The notes: generated by a model from the letters alone, not told the origin. A DNA stretch of 58,959 nt from Actinomycetes bacterium (GCA_023264975.1 JAHFUS010000016.1:1-58959); one strand, 5' to 3'; counted from the stretch's first letter, positions 44,263-54,191 are shown. Numbers and translations are program-made.

Positions 44263-45285
44263 ATGACCGGTGGCGTGGTGGACCTGCGCTCGGACACCGT
44301 CACCCGCCCGACGCCGGAGATGCGTCGTGCAATGGCCGGCGCCGAGGTGGGCGACGACGTCTACGGCGAGGACCCGACTGTCAACCGCCTGGAGGAGACA
44401 TACGCCGAGCGGGTCGGGAAGGAGGCGGCGCTGTTCACGCCGAGCGGCGTGATGGCCAACCAGTTGGCGCTGCGGGTGTTGACCCGGCCCGGCGATACGG
44501 TGCTGGCCGGCGCCCGCCAGCACGTGGTGATCTACGAGGGGGGAGCGGCCGAGCGCAACGCCGGCGTGCGCATCGATGCGCTGGCGGACGAGGACGGCAC
44601 GGTGTCGCCGGACGACGTGGCGTGGGCCCTCGATGCCGTACAGCACCACCAGCCCCGCCCCACCCTCGTCTGCGTGGAGAACACCCACATGTCGGCGGAC
44701 GGGGCGCCCTGGCCGCTCGCCGCCCTCCAGCAGCTGCGGGCGGCGGCGGCGGCCGGCGGCCTGGCGGTGCACATGGACGGCGCCCGGCTGTTCAACGCCG
44801 AGGTGGCCACCGGCACGGCGGCGGCGTCCTATGCGGCCGAGGTCACCACCGTGATGTCGTGCCTCTCCAAGGGCCTGTGCGCACCGGTGGGGTCGGTGCT
44901 GGCCGGGCCGGCGGACGTCATCGGCGCCGCACGCGCCGAGCGGGCCCGCATGGGCGGCGGCATGCGCCAGGCGGGCGTGCTGGCGGCGGCCGGCCTGGTG
45001 GCCCTGCGCATGGTGGACCGCCTGGCCGAGGACCACGAGCGGGCACGGCGCCTCGCCGTCGCCGTCGCCGACCGCTGGCCCGACGGCGGCTGCGACCCGG
45101 GCCGCGTGCGCACGAACGTCGTCACCTGGCGCTGTACCGACACGGTCCGCCTCCTCGACCACCTGGCCGCGGCCGGCGTCCTGGCCGGCACCATCGCCCC
45201 GGGCGTCGTGCGCCTCGTGACCCACCACGACGTGGACGACGCCGCCGTCGACCGCGCCGCCGCCGCCCTCGCCGCCACCCCGTGA
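44263..45285 (+). CDS. GntG-type PLP-dependent aldolase (threonine aldolase family)
   Basis: 340 residues. [49 protein letters not shown], the Asp-bearing [11 protein letters not shown] and the PLP-Lys motif [17 protein letters not shown] are all in place. It cleaves beta-hydroxy amino acids such as L-threonine to glycine and an aldehyde. The following deacetylase gene is 23 bases away. Confidence 0.93.
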   Translation: MTGGVVDLRSDTVTRPTPEMRRAMAGAEVGDDVYGEDPTVNRLEETYAERVGKEAALFTPSGVMANQLALRVLTRPGDTVLAGARQHVVIYEGGAAERNAGVRIDALADEDGTVSPDDVAWALDAVQHHQPRPTLVCVENTHMSADGAPWPLAALQQLRAAAAAGGLAVHMDGARLFNAEVATGTAAASYAAEVTTVMSCLSKGLCAPVGSVLAGPADVIGAARAERARMGGGMRQAGVLAAAGLVALRMVDRLAEDHERARRLAVAVADRWPDGGCDPGRVRTNVVTWRCTDTVRLLDHLAAAGVLAGTIAPGVVRLVTHHDVDDAAVDRAAAALAATP

Positions 45286-45308
45286 ACCCCGAACGAAGGA
45301 ACCCGCAC

Positions 45309-46019
45309 ATGGCCGCCCCCGTCGACGACGTCCCCGCCCGGGCCCTGGCCGTCTACGCCCATCCCGACGACCCCGAGGTGTCGTGCGGCGGCACCATCGC
45401 CCGATGGGCGGCGGCCGGGTGCGAGGTCCACGTGGTGATCTGCGCGGCGGGCGACAAGGGGAGCTCGGACCCGGCGGTGCGGCCTGAGGAGCTGGCGGCC
45501 AGGCGGGCGATCGAGGTGCAGGCCGCCGCCGCCGTCCTGGGCGTGGCCGGGCACCACCTGCTCGGCCTACCCGACGGCGAGGTGGAGAACACCGTCGCCC
45601 TGCGGGCAAGGCTGGTCGAGCTGGTGCGCCGCATCCGGCCCGTGGTCGTGGTCTGCCCCGACCCGACCGCAGCCTTCTTCGGGTCCAGCTACTTCAACCA
45701 CCGCGACCACCGGGAGACGGGCTGGGCCACGCTCGACGCCGTCGCCCCCGCCGCTGCCAACCCGCAGTACTTCCGCGACGCCGGGCCCCCGCACCAGGTC
45801 GACGCCGTCTACCTGTCGGGCACGCTCGATCCCGACCTGTGGGTCGAGATCACCGCCACCATCGAGGCCAAGGCCCGGGCCCTGTTGTGCCACGCCAGCC
45901 AGCTCGGGGAGACGGCCGAGTGGCTCCGCCAGGTCGTGCACCAGCGGGCCGAGGAGGGCGGCAAGGTGGCGGGCGTCCCCTACGCCGAGGGCTTCCGCAT
46001 CCTGCGCCTCGCCGGCTGA
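45309..46019 (+). CDS. PIG-L family deacetylase
   Basis: 236 residues. Zinc motif VYAHPDDPEVSCGGTIARWA at the front and FNHRDHRETGWATLDAV with the third ligand His. PIG-L enzymes remove acetyl from sugar amines (MshB, Mca, GlcNAc-PI) or conjugates. ATP/NAD not needed. Without a mycothiol gene beside it, its substrate is open. Confidence 0.9.
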   Translation: MAAPVDDVPARALAVYAHPDDPEVSCGGTIARWAAAGCEVHVVICAAGDKGSSDPAVRPEELAARRAIEVQAAAAVLGVAGHHLLGLPDGEVENTVALRARLVELVRRIRPVVVVCPDPTAAFFGSSYFNHRDHRETGWATLDAVAPAAANPQYFRDAGPPHQVDAVYLSGTLDPDLWVEITATIEAKARALLCHASQLGETAEWLRQVVHQRAEEGGKVAGVPYAEGFRILRLAG

Positions 46020-46026
46020 CGCCCGC

Positions 46027-46350
46027 TCAGGTCCCGTCGTCGAGCGGGGGACCGGGCGGGGGATCCTCCACGTCGTCCGCGGCCGCCTCCACGGACGCGG
46101 TCCGCCGCCACTCGTTCATGGCCCGCAGCACGAGGACGGCGACGACGGCCACCCCCACCGCAGCCACCAGTCCGCCGACCACGCCGGCCACGCCGCTCGC
46201 CGTGGTGCAGTCGCGCGAGCACTGGAGGCGCACGAACGACGAGCCGATGAGGGCGCCGCACAGCCCGCCGACCAGGATGGCGGCGAAGGCGAGGACCCGT
46301 GCCCTGGTGGAAGGTATGGCGGAGAGTCGTCGGTCCTCCGGAGGCGCCAC
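46027..46350 (-). CDS. Small two-TM membrane protein
   Basis: 107 residues. Two hydrophobic segments (VLAFAAILVGGLCGALIGSS and ASGVAGVVGGLVAAVGVAVV) joined by a Cys-containing loop (RLQCSRDCTT) and followed by an acidic Pro-rich tail. I do not recognise a family. It is convergent with PIG-L and divergent from the glycosyltransferase. Confidence 0.65.
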   Translation of the reverse strand: MAPPEDRRLSAIPSTRARVLAFAAILVGGLCGALIGSSFVRLQCSRDCTTASGVAGVVGGLVAAVGVAVVAVLVLRAMNEWRRTASVEAAADDVEDPPPGPPLDDGT

Positions 46351-46376
46351 GCCGGCGAATCGTATGCTGACCGCCC

Positions 46377-47105
46377 GTGCGCGCCGTGATCGTGATCCCC
46401 ACCTACGAGGAGGCAGCCAACGTGAAAGTGCTCCTGCCGCGGGTGCGGGCGGCGGCGCCTGAGGCCGACGTCGTGGTGGTCGACGACGCCAGCCCCGACG
46501 GTACGGCCGACCTGGCCGAGAAGCTGGGCGAGGAGCTGGGGCGCATCACGGTGCTGCGCCGGGAGGGTGCCCGGGGGTTCGGGGCGGCAGTCCGGGCCGG
46601 GTTCGCCTGGGCCCTGGAGCGGGACTACGAGGCGGTGGTGGGCATGGACGCCGACCTCTCCCACGACCCTGCCGCCCTGCCCTCGCTGCTCCTGGCGCTG
46701 GAGGACGCCGACATGGTGGTCGGTTCCCGCTACGTGCCAGGCGGCGCCATCCCGCACTGGCCCGCCCACCGCCGGGCGCTGTCGCACTGGGGCAACCGGT
46801 ACGCCACCGCCCTCCTGCGCCTGCCGGTGTCCGACGCCACGTCGGGGTACCGGGCCTACCGGGCGTCGGCCCTTCGGGCGGTGGACCTCGATCGGGTGCG
46901 GGCAACCGGCTACGGCTTCCTCGTCGAGATGGCCTACCGGGTGACCCGTACGGGCGGGCGCCTCGCCGAGGTTCCCATCGTGTTCGAGGACCGCGAGCGG
47001 GGCGGGTCGAAGATGTCGGGCCGCATCGTGGCCGAGGCGATGGCGCTCGTCACCCTCTGGGGCGCCCGCGACCTGGTGCGCCGGGTGGTGCCCCCGAAGG
47101 GGTAG
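46377..47105 (+). CDS. Polyprenol-phosphate mannosyltransferase-like GT2 glycosyltransferase
   Basis: 242 residues. IVIPTYEEAANVKVLLPRV, VVVVDDASPDGTADLAEKLG, VGMDADLSHDPAALPSLLLA (DxD region) and FLVEMAYRVTRTGGRLAEVP are characteristic of dolichol/polyprenol-phosphate mannose synthases. It moves mannose from GDP-mannose onto a lipid phosphate on the inner membrane face, for glycans or protein mannosylation. No membrane domain is attached. GTG start. Confidence 0.9.
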   Translation: MRAVIVIPTYEEAANVKVLLPRVRAAAPEADVVVVDDASPDGTADLAEKLGEELGRITVLRREGARGFGAAVRAGFAWALERDYEAVVGMDADLSHDPAALPSLLLALEDADMVVGSRYVPGGAIPHWPAHRRALSHWGNRYATALLRLPVSDATSGYRAYRASALRAVDLDRVRATGYGFLVEMAYRVTRTGGRLAEVPIVFEDRERGGSKMSGRIVAEAMALVTLWGARDLVRRVVPPKG

Positions 47106-47108
47106 CGG

Positions 47109-47585
47109 TCACACCACGGCCCTGGCCAGGTCGCAGACCAGGCCGGCGGTACCCCTCACGAGGGTGTCGGGGGCGACCGGGAAGTTGACGTGGGGTGTGC
47201 CGGCCGCCGCCCACACCTCGTCGAACTGGAGCAGGTCCGGGTCGATGAACACTCGCAGCTGCTCCCGGTGGCCGAACGGTGGAATCCCGCCGACGGGGAA
47301 GCCGGTGGCCTCCCGCACGGTGTCGGCATCCTCCCGCCACGCCTGCTCGCCGCCGGCGGCGGCGGCCAGCTTGGTCTCGTCGAGCTGGTTGGTGCCGCTC
47401 ACGAGCGCCACCACCACCTCGCCGTCCACGCAGAACACCAGCGACTTCACGATCTGGCCGAGGTCGACGCCGATGGCCAGTGCGGCGTCGACCGCCGTGC
47501 GCGTGCTCTCCGGGAACTGGCGGGGCCGCACGGTGATGCCGAGCAGGTTCCCCGCCTCGATAACCGCCTTCACGTTGCGGTGCAC
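47109..47585 (-). CDS. YbaK/EbsC aminoacyl-tRNA deacylase-like protein
   Basis: 158 residues from a GTG. IVKSLVFCVDGEVVVALVSG, FPVGGIPPFGHREQLRVFID and the C-terminal IAxxH-like area fit YbaK/ProX editing domains, which hydrolyse mischarged tRNA such as Cys-tRNAPro. The conserved Lys is in VKSLVF. Convergent with the preceding glycosyltransferase (3-base gap). Confidence 0.87.
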   Translation of the reverse strand: MHRNVKAVIEAGNLLGITVRPRQFPESTRTAVDAALAIGVDLGQIVKSLVFCVDGEVVVALVSGTNQLDETKLAAAAGGEQAWREDADTVREATGFPVGGIPPFGHREQLRVFIDPDLLQFDEVWAAAGTPHVNFPVAPDTLVRGTAGLVCDLARAVV

Positions 47586-47632
47586 GCAGCCTCCTCCTCC
47601 CGGTCCCGGGGCCACCCTGCCACAATCTGGTC

Positions 47633-48898
47633 GTGGACGGCGCCGCCCTGGAGCCAACCATCCTGCACGTCGACATGGACGCCTTCTATGCGTCCGTCGA
47701 GGTCCTGCGCGACCCCTCGCTGGCCGGCAAGCCTGTGATCGTGGGCGGCTCGGGCGACCGAGGAGTGGTGGCGTCGTGCTCCTACGAGGCCCGTGCCTTC
47801 GGCGTCCGCTCGGCCATGCCGTCGGCCCGGGCCAGGCGCATGTGCCCGGCTGCGATCTTCGTGCACGGCGACATGTCGCGGTACGTCGGCTACAGCCGGC
47901 GCATCCACGAGGTGTTCTCGTCGTTCACCCCGCTGGTGGAGGGCATCTCGCTCGACGAGGCTTTCCTCGACGTGGCCGGCGCCCGGCGCCTGTTCGGACC
48001 GGCCGAGCACATCGCGGCGCTCATCCGGGAGCGGGTGCTGGACGAGACGGGCCTCGGGTGCTCGGTGGGCGTGGCCCCCTCGAAGCTGCTGGCCAAGCTG
48101 GCGTCGCGCCATGCCAAGCCCAGGGCATCGAGGGCCGGCATCGAGCCGGGGCCGGGCGTGGTGGTCGTGCGGCCGGGGGAGGAGCTGGCCTTCCTGCACC
48201 CGCTCGACGTCACCGAGCTGTGGGGCGTGGGCCCCGCCACCGCCGAGCGCCTGCGCAGCCGGGGCGTGCGCACGGTTGCCGACCTGGCTGCGGCCCCGGT
48301 CGAGTCCCTGGTGAGCTGGCTGGGGACGGCCAGCGGTCGCCACCTCCACGACCTGGCCTGGGGTCGCGACGCCCGGCCCGTCGAGCCGGAGCGGCCCACC
48401 AAGTCGATCGGCCACGAGGAGACGTTCGCCGTCGACCTGGTGGACAGGGGCGCCCTGCACCGTGAGGTCGTGCGCCAGTCGGATGCGGTGGCTACCCGGC
48501 TGCGGGAGGCGTCGCTGGCCGGGCGGACAGTGACGGTGAAGGTGCGCTTCAACGACTTCGCCACCATCACCAGGTCGCGGACCCTGCCCGAGGCGGTGGA
48601 CATGGCCGGCGACGTGGCGGCCGTCGCCGGCGCCCTCCTCGACGGCGTGGACGCCGGCCAGGGGATCCGCCTCCTCGGGGTCAGCGTGAGCAACCTGGCG
48701 CCGGGCGGTGGCGCCCACCAGCTCACCCTGGGCGACGACGCCCCCTCATGGACCGACGCCACCCGGGCGGTGGACGGCGTGCGGGCCCGCTTCGGCGCCG
48801 CCGCCGTGGGCCCGGCCTCCCTCGTCGGCGACGAGGGTGTGGCCGTGCGGCGCTCGGGGGACCACCAATGGGGACCCGGCGGCGGGTCGGTGCAGTAG
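47633..48898 (+). CDS. dinB: DNA polymerase IV
   Basis: 421 residues, Y-family polymerase. ILHVDMDAFYASVEVL has the first metal Asp, GISLDEAFLDVAGA the Asp-Glu pair; SYEARAFGVRSAMPSARA and WGVGPATAERLRSRGVRTVA are the fingers/HhH landmarks. It copies past damaged DNA. The C-terminus is not a clear clamp-binding motif. No LexA box was found upstream despite SOS elements elsewhere. GTG start. Confidence 0.95.
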   Translation: MDGAALEPTILHVDMDAFYASVEVLRDPSLAGKPVIVGGSGDRGVVASCSYEARAFGVRSAMPSARARRMCPAAIFVHGDMSRYVGYSRRIHEVFSSFTPLVEGISLDEAFLDVAGARRLFGPAEHIAALIRERVLDETGLGCSVGVAPSKLLAKLASRHAKPRASRAGIEPGPGVVVVRPGEELAFLHPLDVTELWGVGPATAERLRSRGVRTVADLAAAPVESLVSWLGTASGRHLHDLAWGRDARPVEPERPTKSIGHEETFAVDLVDRGALHREVVRQSDAVATRLREASLAGRTVTVKVRFNDFATITRSRTLPEAVDMAGDVAAVAGALLDGVDAGQGIRLLGVSVSNLAPGGGAHQLTLGDDAPSWTDATRAVDGVRARFGAAAVGPASLVGDEGVAVRRSGDHQWGPGGGSVQ

Positions 48899-48990
48899 GC
48901 GACCATGGTCGCGTTGTTGTGGTCTCCGGGGTGCGCGAGAATGGCCTGACCGGAAAGGGTCCGTGGCGGAAGGCAGGAGGAGTCGGCAAG

Positions 48991-49371
48991 GTGCCGCTTT
49001 CGGAAGACGAGCAGCGGATCCTCCACGAGATCGAGCGGAGCTTCTACGAGCACGACCCCGCTTTCGCCAAGGGCGTCAGCGAGACCACGCTCTACCGCCA
49101 CGCCGGTCGCAGCGCCAAGTGGGCCTTCCTCGGCCTCATGGCCGGCTTCGTGCTGCTCATCGTGTCGTTCGCCTCGAACCGCTTCATCGGGTTCTTCGCC
49201 TTCCTGCTCATGCTGGTCTGCGCCCTGTCGCTCGAGCGCAACTTCCGCAAGATGGGCAAGGCGGGCTGGGCCGAGCTCAGCCAGACCGTGCGCGAGCGCG
49301 GCTTCCCGAACGTCCTGGGCGACACGCGCGACAAGTTGGGCAAGCGCTTCAAGCGCGACGACCAGCCCTAG
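48991..49371 (+). CDS. DUF3040 membrane protein
   Basis: 126 residues. MPLSEDEQRILHEIERSFYE is the DUF3040 hallmark; two membrane segments follow (about 48-66 and 70-85). Actinobacterial family near division genes, unknown function. AGGAGG lies 10 bases before the GTG. Confidence 0.88.
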   Translation: MPLSEDEQRILHEIERSFYEHDPAFAKGVSETTLYRHAGRSAKWAFLGLMAGFVLLIVSFASNRFIGFFAFLLMLVCALSLERNFRKMGKAGWAELSQTVRERGFPNVLGDTRDKLGKRFKRDDQP

Positions 49372-49387
49372 ACGACCAGCCGTAGCT

Positions 49388-49403
49388 GCTCCGCCCGCGG
49401 AGC
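49388..49403. terminator. Hairpin between convergent DUF3040 and TgpA-like genes
   Basis: GCTCCGC-CC-GCGGAGC, seven perfect pairs, 16 bases past the DUF3040 stop. Possible bidirectional terminator. Confidence 0.55.
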
Positions 49404-49425
49404 GTAACGCCGGTCGGCGGGTGCT

Positions 49426-51759
49426 TCAGGAACGGTCCTTGGACCGCCGGTCCGGGACGTGGCTGCGCAGCGACCGGCGCGCCGCCGGAGTGGGGCTGCG
49501 CCGGGGGAGCAGGGGGCGGGGGTCGACCAGCCATGCGACCCGCTGGCGCCGGGTGGCGAGGGCGCTGACCGCCGCCTCCACCGTGCCCGCGTCGGCCGTG
49601 GCACGCTCCACCGCCTCGTCGGGCAGCGGCCCGGGTCCGTAGCTCGCCTCGGCCGCGTCGCGGGCCAGGGTGGCCAGCGCCATGGCCGCTCCGGCAGGCA
49701 GGGCGGCGCTGCCACCGGCTCGTGTCGCGTGCTCGTCGAGTGTCTCCGCCGGCCGCCGGGGCGCGCCGGCCCGGGCAACGGCGTCGGCCGCCTCGCTCCA
49801 CGCCACCCACACCCGTTCGGCCGGGGTGGCCGCCGCCGCCCGCCGCCGGCGCCGGCGTGCCGCCTTCACCATCGGGACGGCCAAGGCGATGAGCAGAGCC
49901 ACGGCGAGGGTGTAGAGCAGCAGCAGGATCGCCGGATGGCGCCACAGCGGCCGGGCGGACGCGGGTGTGGTGGTGTCGATCTCGGTCCTGGGGGCGACGG
50001 TGGTCGACGGGCTCGCGGTGTCGTCCGGGGCGACGGTGGCGGTGGGCCCGGCCGTCGTGGGCGTGGTGCGGTCCCGGGGACTGGCCTGCATCTCCGTCAC
50101 GCCGGTGTAGTCCTCGGCGCCGGGCGCCCCCCGGCCCGGCGTGGGCTCGAACGCCACCCACCCCGAACCGGCCAGGTAGACCTCGGGCCAGGCGTGGGCG
50201 TTGAGCCCCCGCACGTGGTACGCCCCGTCGCCCTCGAGCTCGCCGGGCGTGAAGCCCACCGCCACCCGGGTGGGGAGGCCGGCGGCGCGGGCCAGCACGG
50301 CGTAGGCGCCGGCGAACTGTTCGCAGTAGCCCCGTCTGGTGCGGAAGAGGAAGTTCTCGAGCGCCTGCTCGTCGTGGCCCGGCTCGACGTTGACGTCGTA
50401 GACGAAGCCCTGGCGGAAGAAGTCCTGCAATGCCAGGGCCTTCTCGTACGGGGTGGCGCCGGCCGGGGCGAGGGAGCGGGCCAGGTCGGTGATCCGGGGC
50501 GGCACCTGCGGCAGGTCGACGAAGCGGGCCAGGTCCGGCTGGGGCGCGCCGGCGCCGGCCAGTCGGTCCCGGCCGAGCTCGGGAATGGCCGACTCGACTT
50601 TGTAGGTGTACCCGTCGGTGGTGGGCTCGCCGGTGATGAGGCTGCCCAGGTCGTCGTTGTAGCTCACGTCCTTGATGTCCTGCACCCGCACCGGCCGGTA
50701 GGCGGCGGGCAACCAGATCGAGGCCAGCGAGCGGATGGTGAACTCCTGGCGCACCGTCGTGGCGGGGGGCCGCCCGCTGCGCCCGGTGGGGACCCGCTGC
50801 CCGATCCGGCGGTAACTGGCGTCGGAAGACCAGATGCTACCGTCGAAGGTGTCGAGCGAGGTGAGCCGCCAGTACGCCTTCTGGGTGGACCGCACCGTGA
50901 AGACCTCGCTGGTGGACTGGTCCACCAGACGGCCCCGGATGTCGACCAGGGGGCTCACGGTGGTGCGCCGTCCGCCGCCGCCGGGCCGGTCTGTGCCCCG
51001 CCACGCCAGCACGGCGTCGGCCGACGCCCCCGGCAGGCGTGGCCCCACGACGATGGCCGCGATGACGGCCACCGCCACCAGTCCGGCTGCTCCATGGACC
51101 AGCGCCCCGGCCCCGCCGCGGGACCGGCTGGCGAACCACGACGACCCCTCCGACTCCAGGCCGGCCCGGTGGACCACCAGGAACAGCAGCAGCGTGACCA
51201 GGTAGAGGGCGACCATCACGCTGCGCCCGCCGTCGCCGCCGAGGGTGGCGGTGAAGACGAACAGGGTGAACGACGGGACCACCGCCTCGAACAGCACGCG
51301 CATGCGGAACGCCGCCCAGTCGGCCAGCACGGCACCGACGCCCACACCCAGCATGGCGGCCAGCAGGAGGCCGTCGGTCGGTCTGGTGGGGGCGACGACG
51401 TCGCCGAACTGGGCCCACGCGTCGCCCAGCGCTTCCCGGGCGGCGCCGAGGGTGCCCGGCCCGGGTATCCCGTACGTGGTGCTGGCGGGCAGGAGGATCC
51501 AGGCGCCCGCCAGCGCGACGCCGGCGAGGGCGGCGAAGGCGCTCAGCGGCAGCGGGGCGCCGGCCCGGCGACCGGCCAGCATGACGCCGTGGCCCACCAG
51601 GGTGGCGGTGACCAGCGGGAGCAGGTGGTCGCCGCCGGCGAACAGCCGCCCCATGCCGATGGCGACGGCGAGCGTGAGGGCGGTGAGGCTGAGGGTGGCG
51701 CCGAAGGACGCCTCGGCGCCCCGCCTGTCCTCCTCGCTCCCGAGGTGCCGGACGCTCAT
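49426..51759 (-). CDS. DUF3488 / transglutaminase-like membrane protein (TgpA family)
   Basis: 777 residues. About seven membrane segments in the first 230 residues, a large extracytoplasmic part, then a transglutaminase core: Cys in RTRRGYCEQFAGAYAVLARA, His in GLNAHAWPEVYLAGSGWV and Asp/Glu-like AFEPTPGRG. A Thr/Pro/Ala linker, one further TM (HPAILLLLYTLAVALLIALA) and a cytoplasmic tail follow. Such proteins may crosslink or cut cell-wall peptides. It ends a MoxR-DUF58-TgpA operon. The ATG at 51759 is preferred to 51792. Confidence 0.9.
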   Translation of the reverse strand: MSVRHLGSEEDRRGAEASFGATLSLTALTLAVAIGMGRLFAGGDHLLPLVTATLVGHGVMLAGRRAGAPLPLSAFAALAGVALAGAWILLPASTTYGIPGPGTLGAAREALGDAWAQFGDVVAPTRPTDGLLLAAMLGVGVGAVLADWAAFRMRVLFEAVVPSFTLFVFTATLGGDGGRSVMVALYLVTLLLFLVVHRAGLESEGSSWFASRSRGGAGALVHGAAGLVAVAVIAAIVVGPRLPGASADAVLAWRGTDRPGGGGRRTTVSPLVDIRGRLVDQSTSEVFTVRSTQKAYWRLTSLDTFDGSIWSSDASYRRIGQRVPTGRSGRPPATTVRQEFTIRSLASIWLPAAYRPVRVQDIKDVSYNDDLGSLITGEPTTDGYTYKVESAIPELGRDRLAGAGAPQPDLARFVDLPQVPPRITDLARSLAPAGATPYEKALALQDFFRQGFVYDVNVEPGHDEQALENFLFRTRRGYCEQFAGAYAVLARAAGLPTRVAVGFTPGELEGDGAYHVRGLNAHAWPEVYLAGSGWVAFEPTPGRGAPGAEDYTGVTEMQASPRDRTTPTTAGPTATVAPDDTASPSTTVAPRTEIDTTTPASARPLWRHPAILLLLYTLAVALLIALAVPMVKAARRRRRRAAAATPAERVWVAWSEAADAVARAGAPRRPAETLDEHATRAGGSAALPAGAAMALATLARDAAEASYGPGPLPDEAVERATADAGTVEAAVSALATRRQRVAWLVDPRPLLPRRSPTPAARRSLRSHVPDRRSKDRS

Positions 51760-51841
51760 TGGCCGACGATCCCCGCGGCATGGGGTGCCCATCGTGCATC
51801 CCGCCCGGACGGCCGCTCGGGCCCCGCCCTCACCGGCTCGT

Positions 51842-53059
51842 TCACGGGCGCGTGCCGGCGAGGCGGCCGCCGTTGGTGAAGGCGGCGCTCCAGGCGCCGG
51901 CGAAGGGCCGGTCGGCGCCGACCCGCACCACCGTGCGGATGCCGGGCACGGCCGGCGACGCGGTGGCGCGGCCGGGCACGCCGGGGTCGATCACCGAGTG
52001 CTCGAGGAGGACCAGGGTGACGCTGCCGAAGCGGCTGCGAAGGCGGGCCACCCGGTCGAGATCGGCACCCGGCGCGGCGGCGGTGGTGACGACGGCGAGC
52101 GCGCCGCCGTTGCCCTCCCGGCGCAGAGACGACAGGATCGGTGCCAGCTTGTTCTCCCTGCCCAGAGTGGCCCCGGCCAGGTGCTCCAGGATCGCTTCGA
52201 CGTGGGTATGGCCGGCTGCGAACCCGGAGTCCACCCCGTCCGTGGACACCAGCCGCACGAGCGCGCGGTGGAGCCAGCACGCGCTCACCACGCTGGCAGC
52301 CGCGCTGAGGGCCAACTCGAGCGATGCCGGGCTGTGCACCTCGCGCCGCAGGTCCACCAGCACGGTGGCCCGCCCCTGCCAAGGCATCTCCTCCTGGCGG
52401 ATCATGAGCTCGTCGAGCCGGGCGGTGGCCTTCCAGTGCACCCGCCGCAGGTCGTCGCCCACTTCGTACTCCCGCAACGCGTAGAAGTCCTCCCCCGCGG
52501 CGGCCAGGGCGGTGGGGTGGTCGGCGCCCGCGTGCGGGTCGTTCCCCCTCGTGAGGGGAAGCGGGGGGATCGGGTCGACGCGGGGGTACACGGTGAGGCG
52601 GGTGGCCGGCGCCGCATGGTGGGTGCTGGCGGCCAGGCCGAAGGGGTCCTCCAGATGCAGCTCCATGGGGCCCAGGTCGAAGATGCCCCGGCGCTGCGTG
52701 GGCAGGCGGTAGGCGGCCCGGGCCGCCTCGCCCGGCGCCAGGGGGGCGATGAGGAAACGGGCCCAGCGCCGGCCCCCGTCGAACGGGTCGCGGGCGGCGA
52801 GCACGGGGGAGCGCCGGGTGCCGGTGTTGCTCACGAGGAGCTCGACCCGGCTGTCGCCGCCGGCATGGACGCGGGCGGGCCGCAGCTCACGGGCGGCATC
52901 GAGGTCGAAGCGACGGAGGCGGACGAAGGCGAGGGCGGCGACCACCAGCGACATCGCAGCGCCCGCCAGCATGTACAGCTCCACGATGCCGAGCAGGCGC
53001 CCGGTCATGCCGAGTAGCAGCGTGCCGAGCGCCACCATCCACCCCCGGCGGGTGAGCAC
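51842..53059 (-). CDS. DUF58 domain protein
   Basis: 405 residues. Two membrane segments at 7-48 (GWMVALGTLLLGMTGRLLGI and on), then the DUF58/vWA-like region with FYALREYEVGDDLRRVHWKA, followed by DELMIRQEEMPWQGRATVLV. DUF58 proteins partner with MoxR AAA ATPases, probably in assembly of surface complexes. It is 10 bases downstream of moxR. The GTG at 53059 is chosen. Confidence 0.9.
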   Translation of the reverse strand: MLTRRGWMVALGTLLLGMTGRLLGIVELYMLAGAAMSLVVAALAFVRLRRFDLDAARELRPARVHAGGDSRVELLVSNTGTRRSPVLAARDPFDGGRRWARFLIAPLAPGEAARAAYRLPTQRRGIFDLGPMELHLEDPFGLAASTHHAAPATRLTVYPRVDPIPPLPLTRGNDPHAGADHPTALAAAGEDFYALREYEVGDDLRRVHWKATARLDELMIRQEEMPWQGRATVLVDLRREVHSPASLELALSAAASVVSACWLHRALVRLVSTDGVDSGFAAGHTHVEAILEHLAGATLGRENKLAPILSSLRREGNGGALAVVTTAAAPGADLDRVARLRSRFGSVTLVLLEHSVIDPGVPGRATASPAVPGIRTVVRVGADRPFAGAWSAAFTNGGRLAGTRP

Positions 53060-53069
53060 GGGCCGGCTG

Positions 53070-54065
53070 TCAGCCCCGGCCGGCGGGCACGGGCACGGTG
53101 TCGAGCACCTGGGCCAGGACGTCGCCCCCCGACACACCGGAAATGGTGGCCTCGGGTGTGAGCACCAACCGGTGCTCGAGCACGGGGCGGGCCAGGGCCT
53201 TGAGGTCGTCGGGCATCACGAACCCGCGGCCCGTGGAGGCGGCCCGGGCCCGGGCCGCGCCCTGCAGGGCGAGGGTGGCGCGCGGCGAGATCCCGAGGGC
53301 CAGGCTCGGATGGCGGCGGGTGGCCTCGGCCACGTCGACCAGGTAGCCCATCAGCCCCGGCGCCACGTGCACGGCCCGGGCCGCCGCCGCCATGGCCTCG
53401 ACGCGGGCCATCGTGGTGACCGGCTCCAGCTCCTCCACCGACATGGCGTCCTGGCCGCCGTGGCGCTGCAGCATCTCGATCTCTGCCGCCCGGTCGGGGT
53501 AGCCCATCGGGATGCGCATGAGGAAGCGGTCGAGCTGGCTCTCGGGCAGCGGGTAGGTGCCCTCGTGCTCGATCGGGTTCTGGGTGGCGATCACCATGAA
53601 TGGGGAGGGCAGGGCGTAGGTGGTGGCATCCACCGTCACCTGGCGCTCCTGCATGGCTTCGAGCAGGGCCGACTGGGTCTTGGGCGACGCCCGGTTGATC
53701 TCGTCGCCCAGCACGATGTTGGCGAACACGCCGCCGGGCCGGAAGTCGAACGTGCCGTTGGCCCGGCTGTAGACGGTGACGCCCGTCACGTCGGACGGGA
53801 GCAGGTCGGGAGTGAACTGGATCCGGCGCCACTCGCAGCCGAGCGACGCAGCCAGCGCCTTGGCCATGCTGGTCTTGCCCACGCCCGGCACGTCCTCGAT
53901 GAGCAGGTGGCCCTCGGCCACCAGGCACTGCACGGCCAGGCGGATGGCCTCGGACTTGCCCTGGATCAGCCGTTCGACGTTGTCGACGATCGCCTCGAAG
54001 GCGGCGGCAAAGGTGGACAGTGGTGCGCTGTCTCTCCGTGCTGTCGCACCACTGCGTCGCTCCAT
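53070..54065 (-). CDS. MoxR-family AAA+ ATPase
   Basis: 331 residues. Walker A EDVPGVGKTSMAKALAASLG, Walker B IVLGDEINRASPKTQSALLE, sensor 1 FMVIATQNPIEHEGTYPLPE and arginine finger LDRFLMRIPMGYP. MoxR ATPases act as chaperones for the vWA-type partners, here DUF58. ATG at 54065. Confidence 0.95.
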   Translation of the reverse strand: MERRSGATARRDSAPLSTFAAAFEAIVDNVERLIQGKSEAIRLAVQCLVAEGHLLIEDVPGVGKTSMAKALAASLGCEWRRIQFTPDLLPSDVTGVTVYSRANGTFDFRPGGVFANIVLGDEINRASPKTQSALLEAMQERQVTVDATTYALPSPFMVIATQNPIEHEGTYPLPESQLDRFLMRIPMGYPDRAAEIEMLQRHGGQDAMSVEELEPVTTMARVEAMAAAARAVHVAPGLMGYLVDVAEATRRHPSLALGISPRATLALQGAARARAASTGRGFVMPDDLKALARPVLEHRLVLTPEATISGVSGGDVLAQVLDTVPVPAGRG

Positions 54066-54191
54066 GGACCGTCCTCTCGGGCCGCCCGTGCCGCGGCCGC
54101 TTCTTGTCGCACACACCGCTCGTCCTGGTGGCCCGGAGACGGAAACCCTACCGCTCGACCTTCGTACGGAGACGGCGGGTACCGTCCCGGT

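Noticed and set aside
43366-45609. Very long minus-strand frame over the aldolase and phosphatase genes
   Set aside because: It is antisense to the aldolase gene and reaches the phosphatase region out of frame; the phosphatase motifs are read at 43422-44216.
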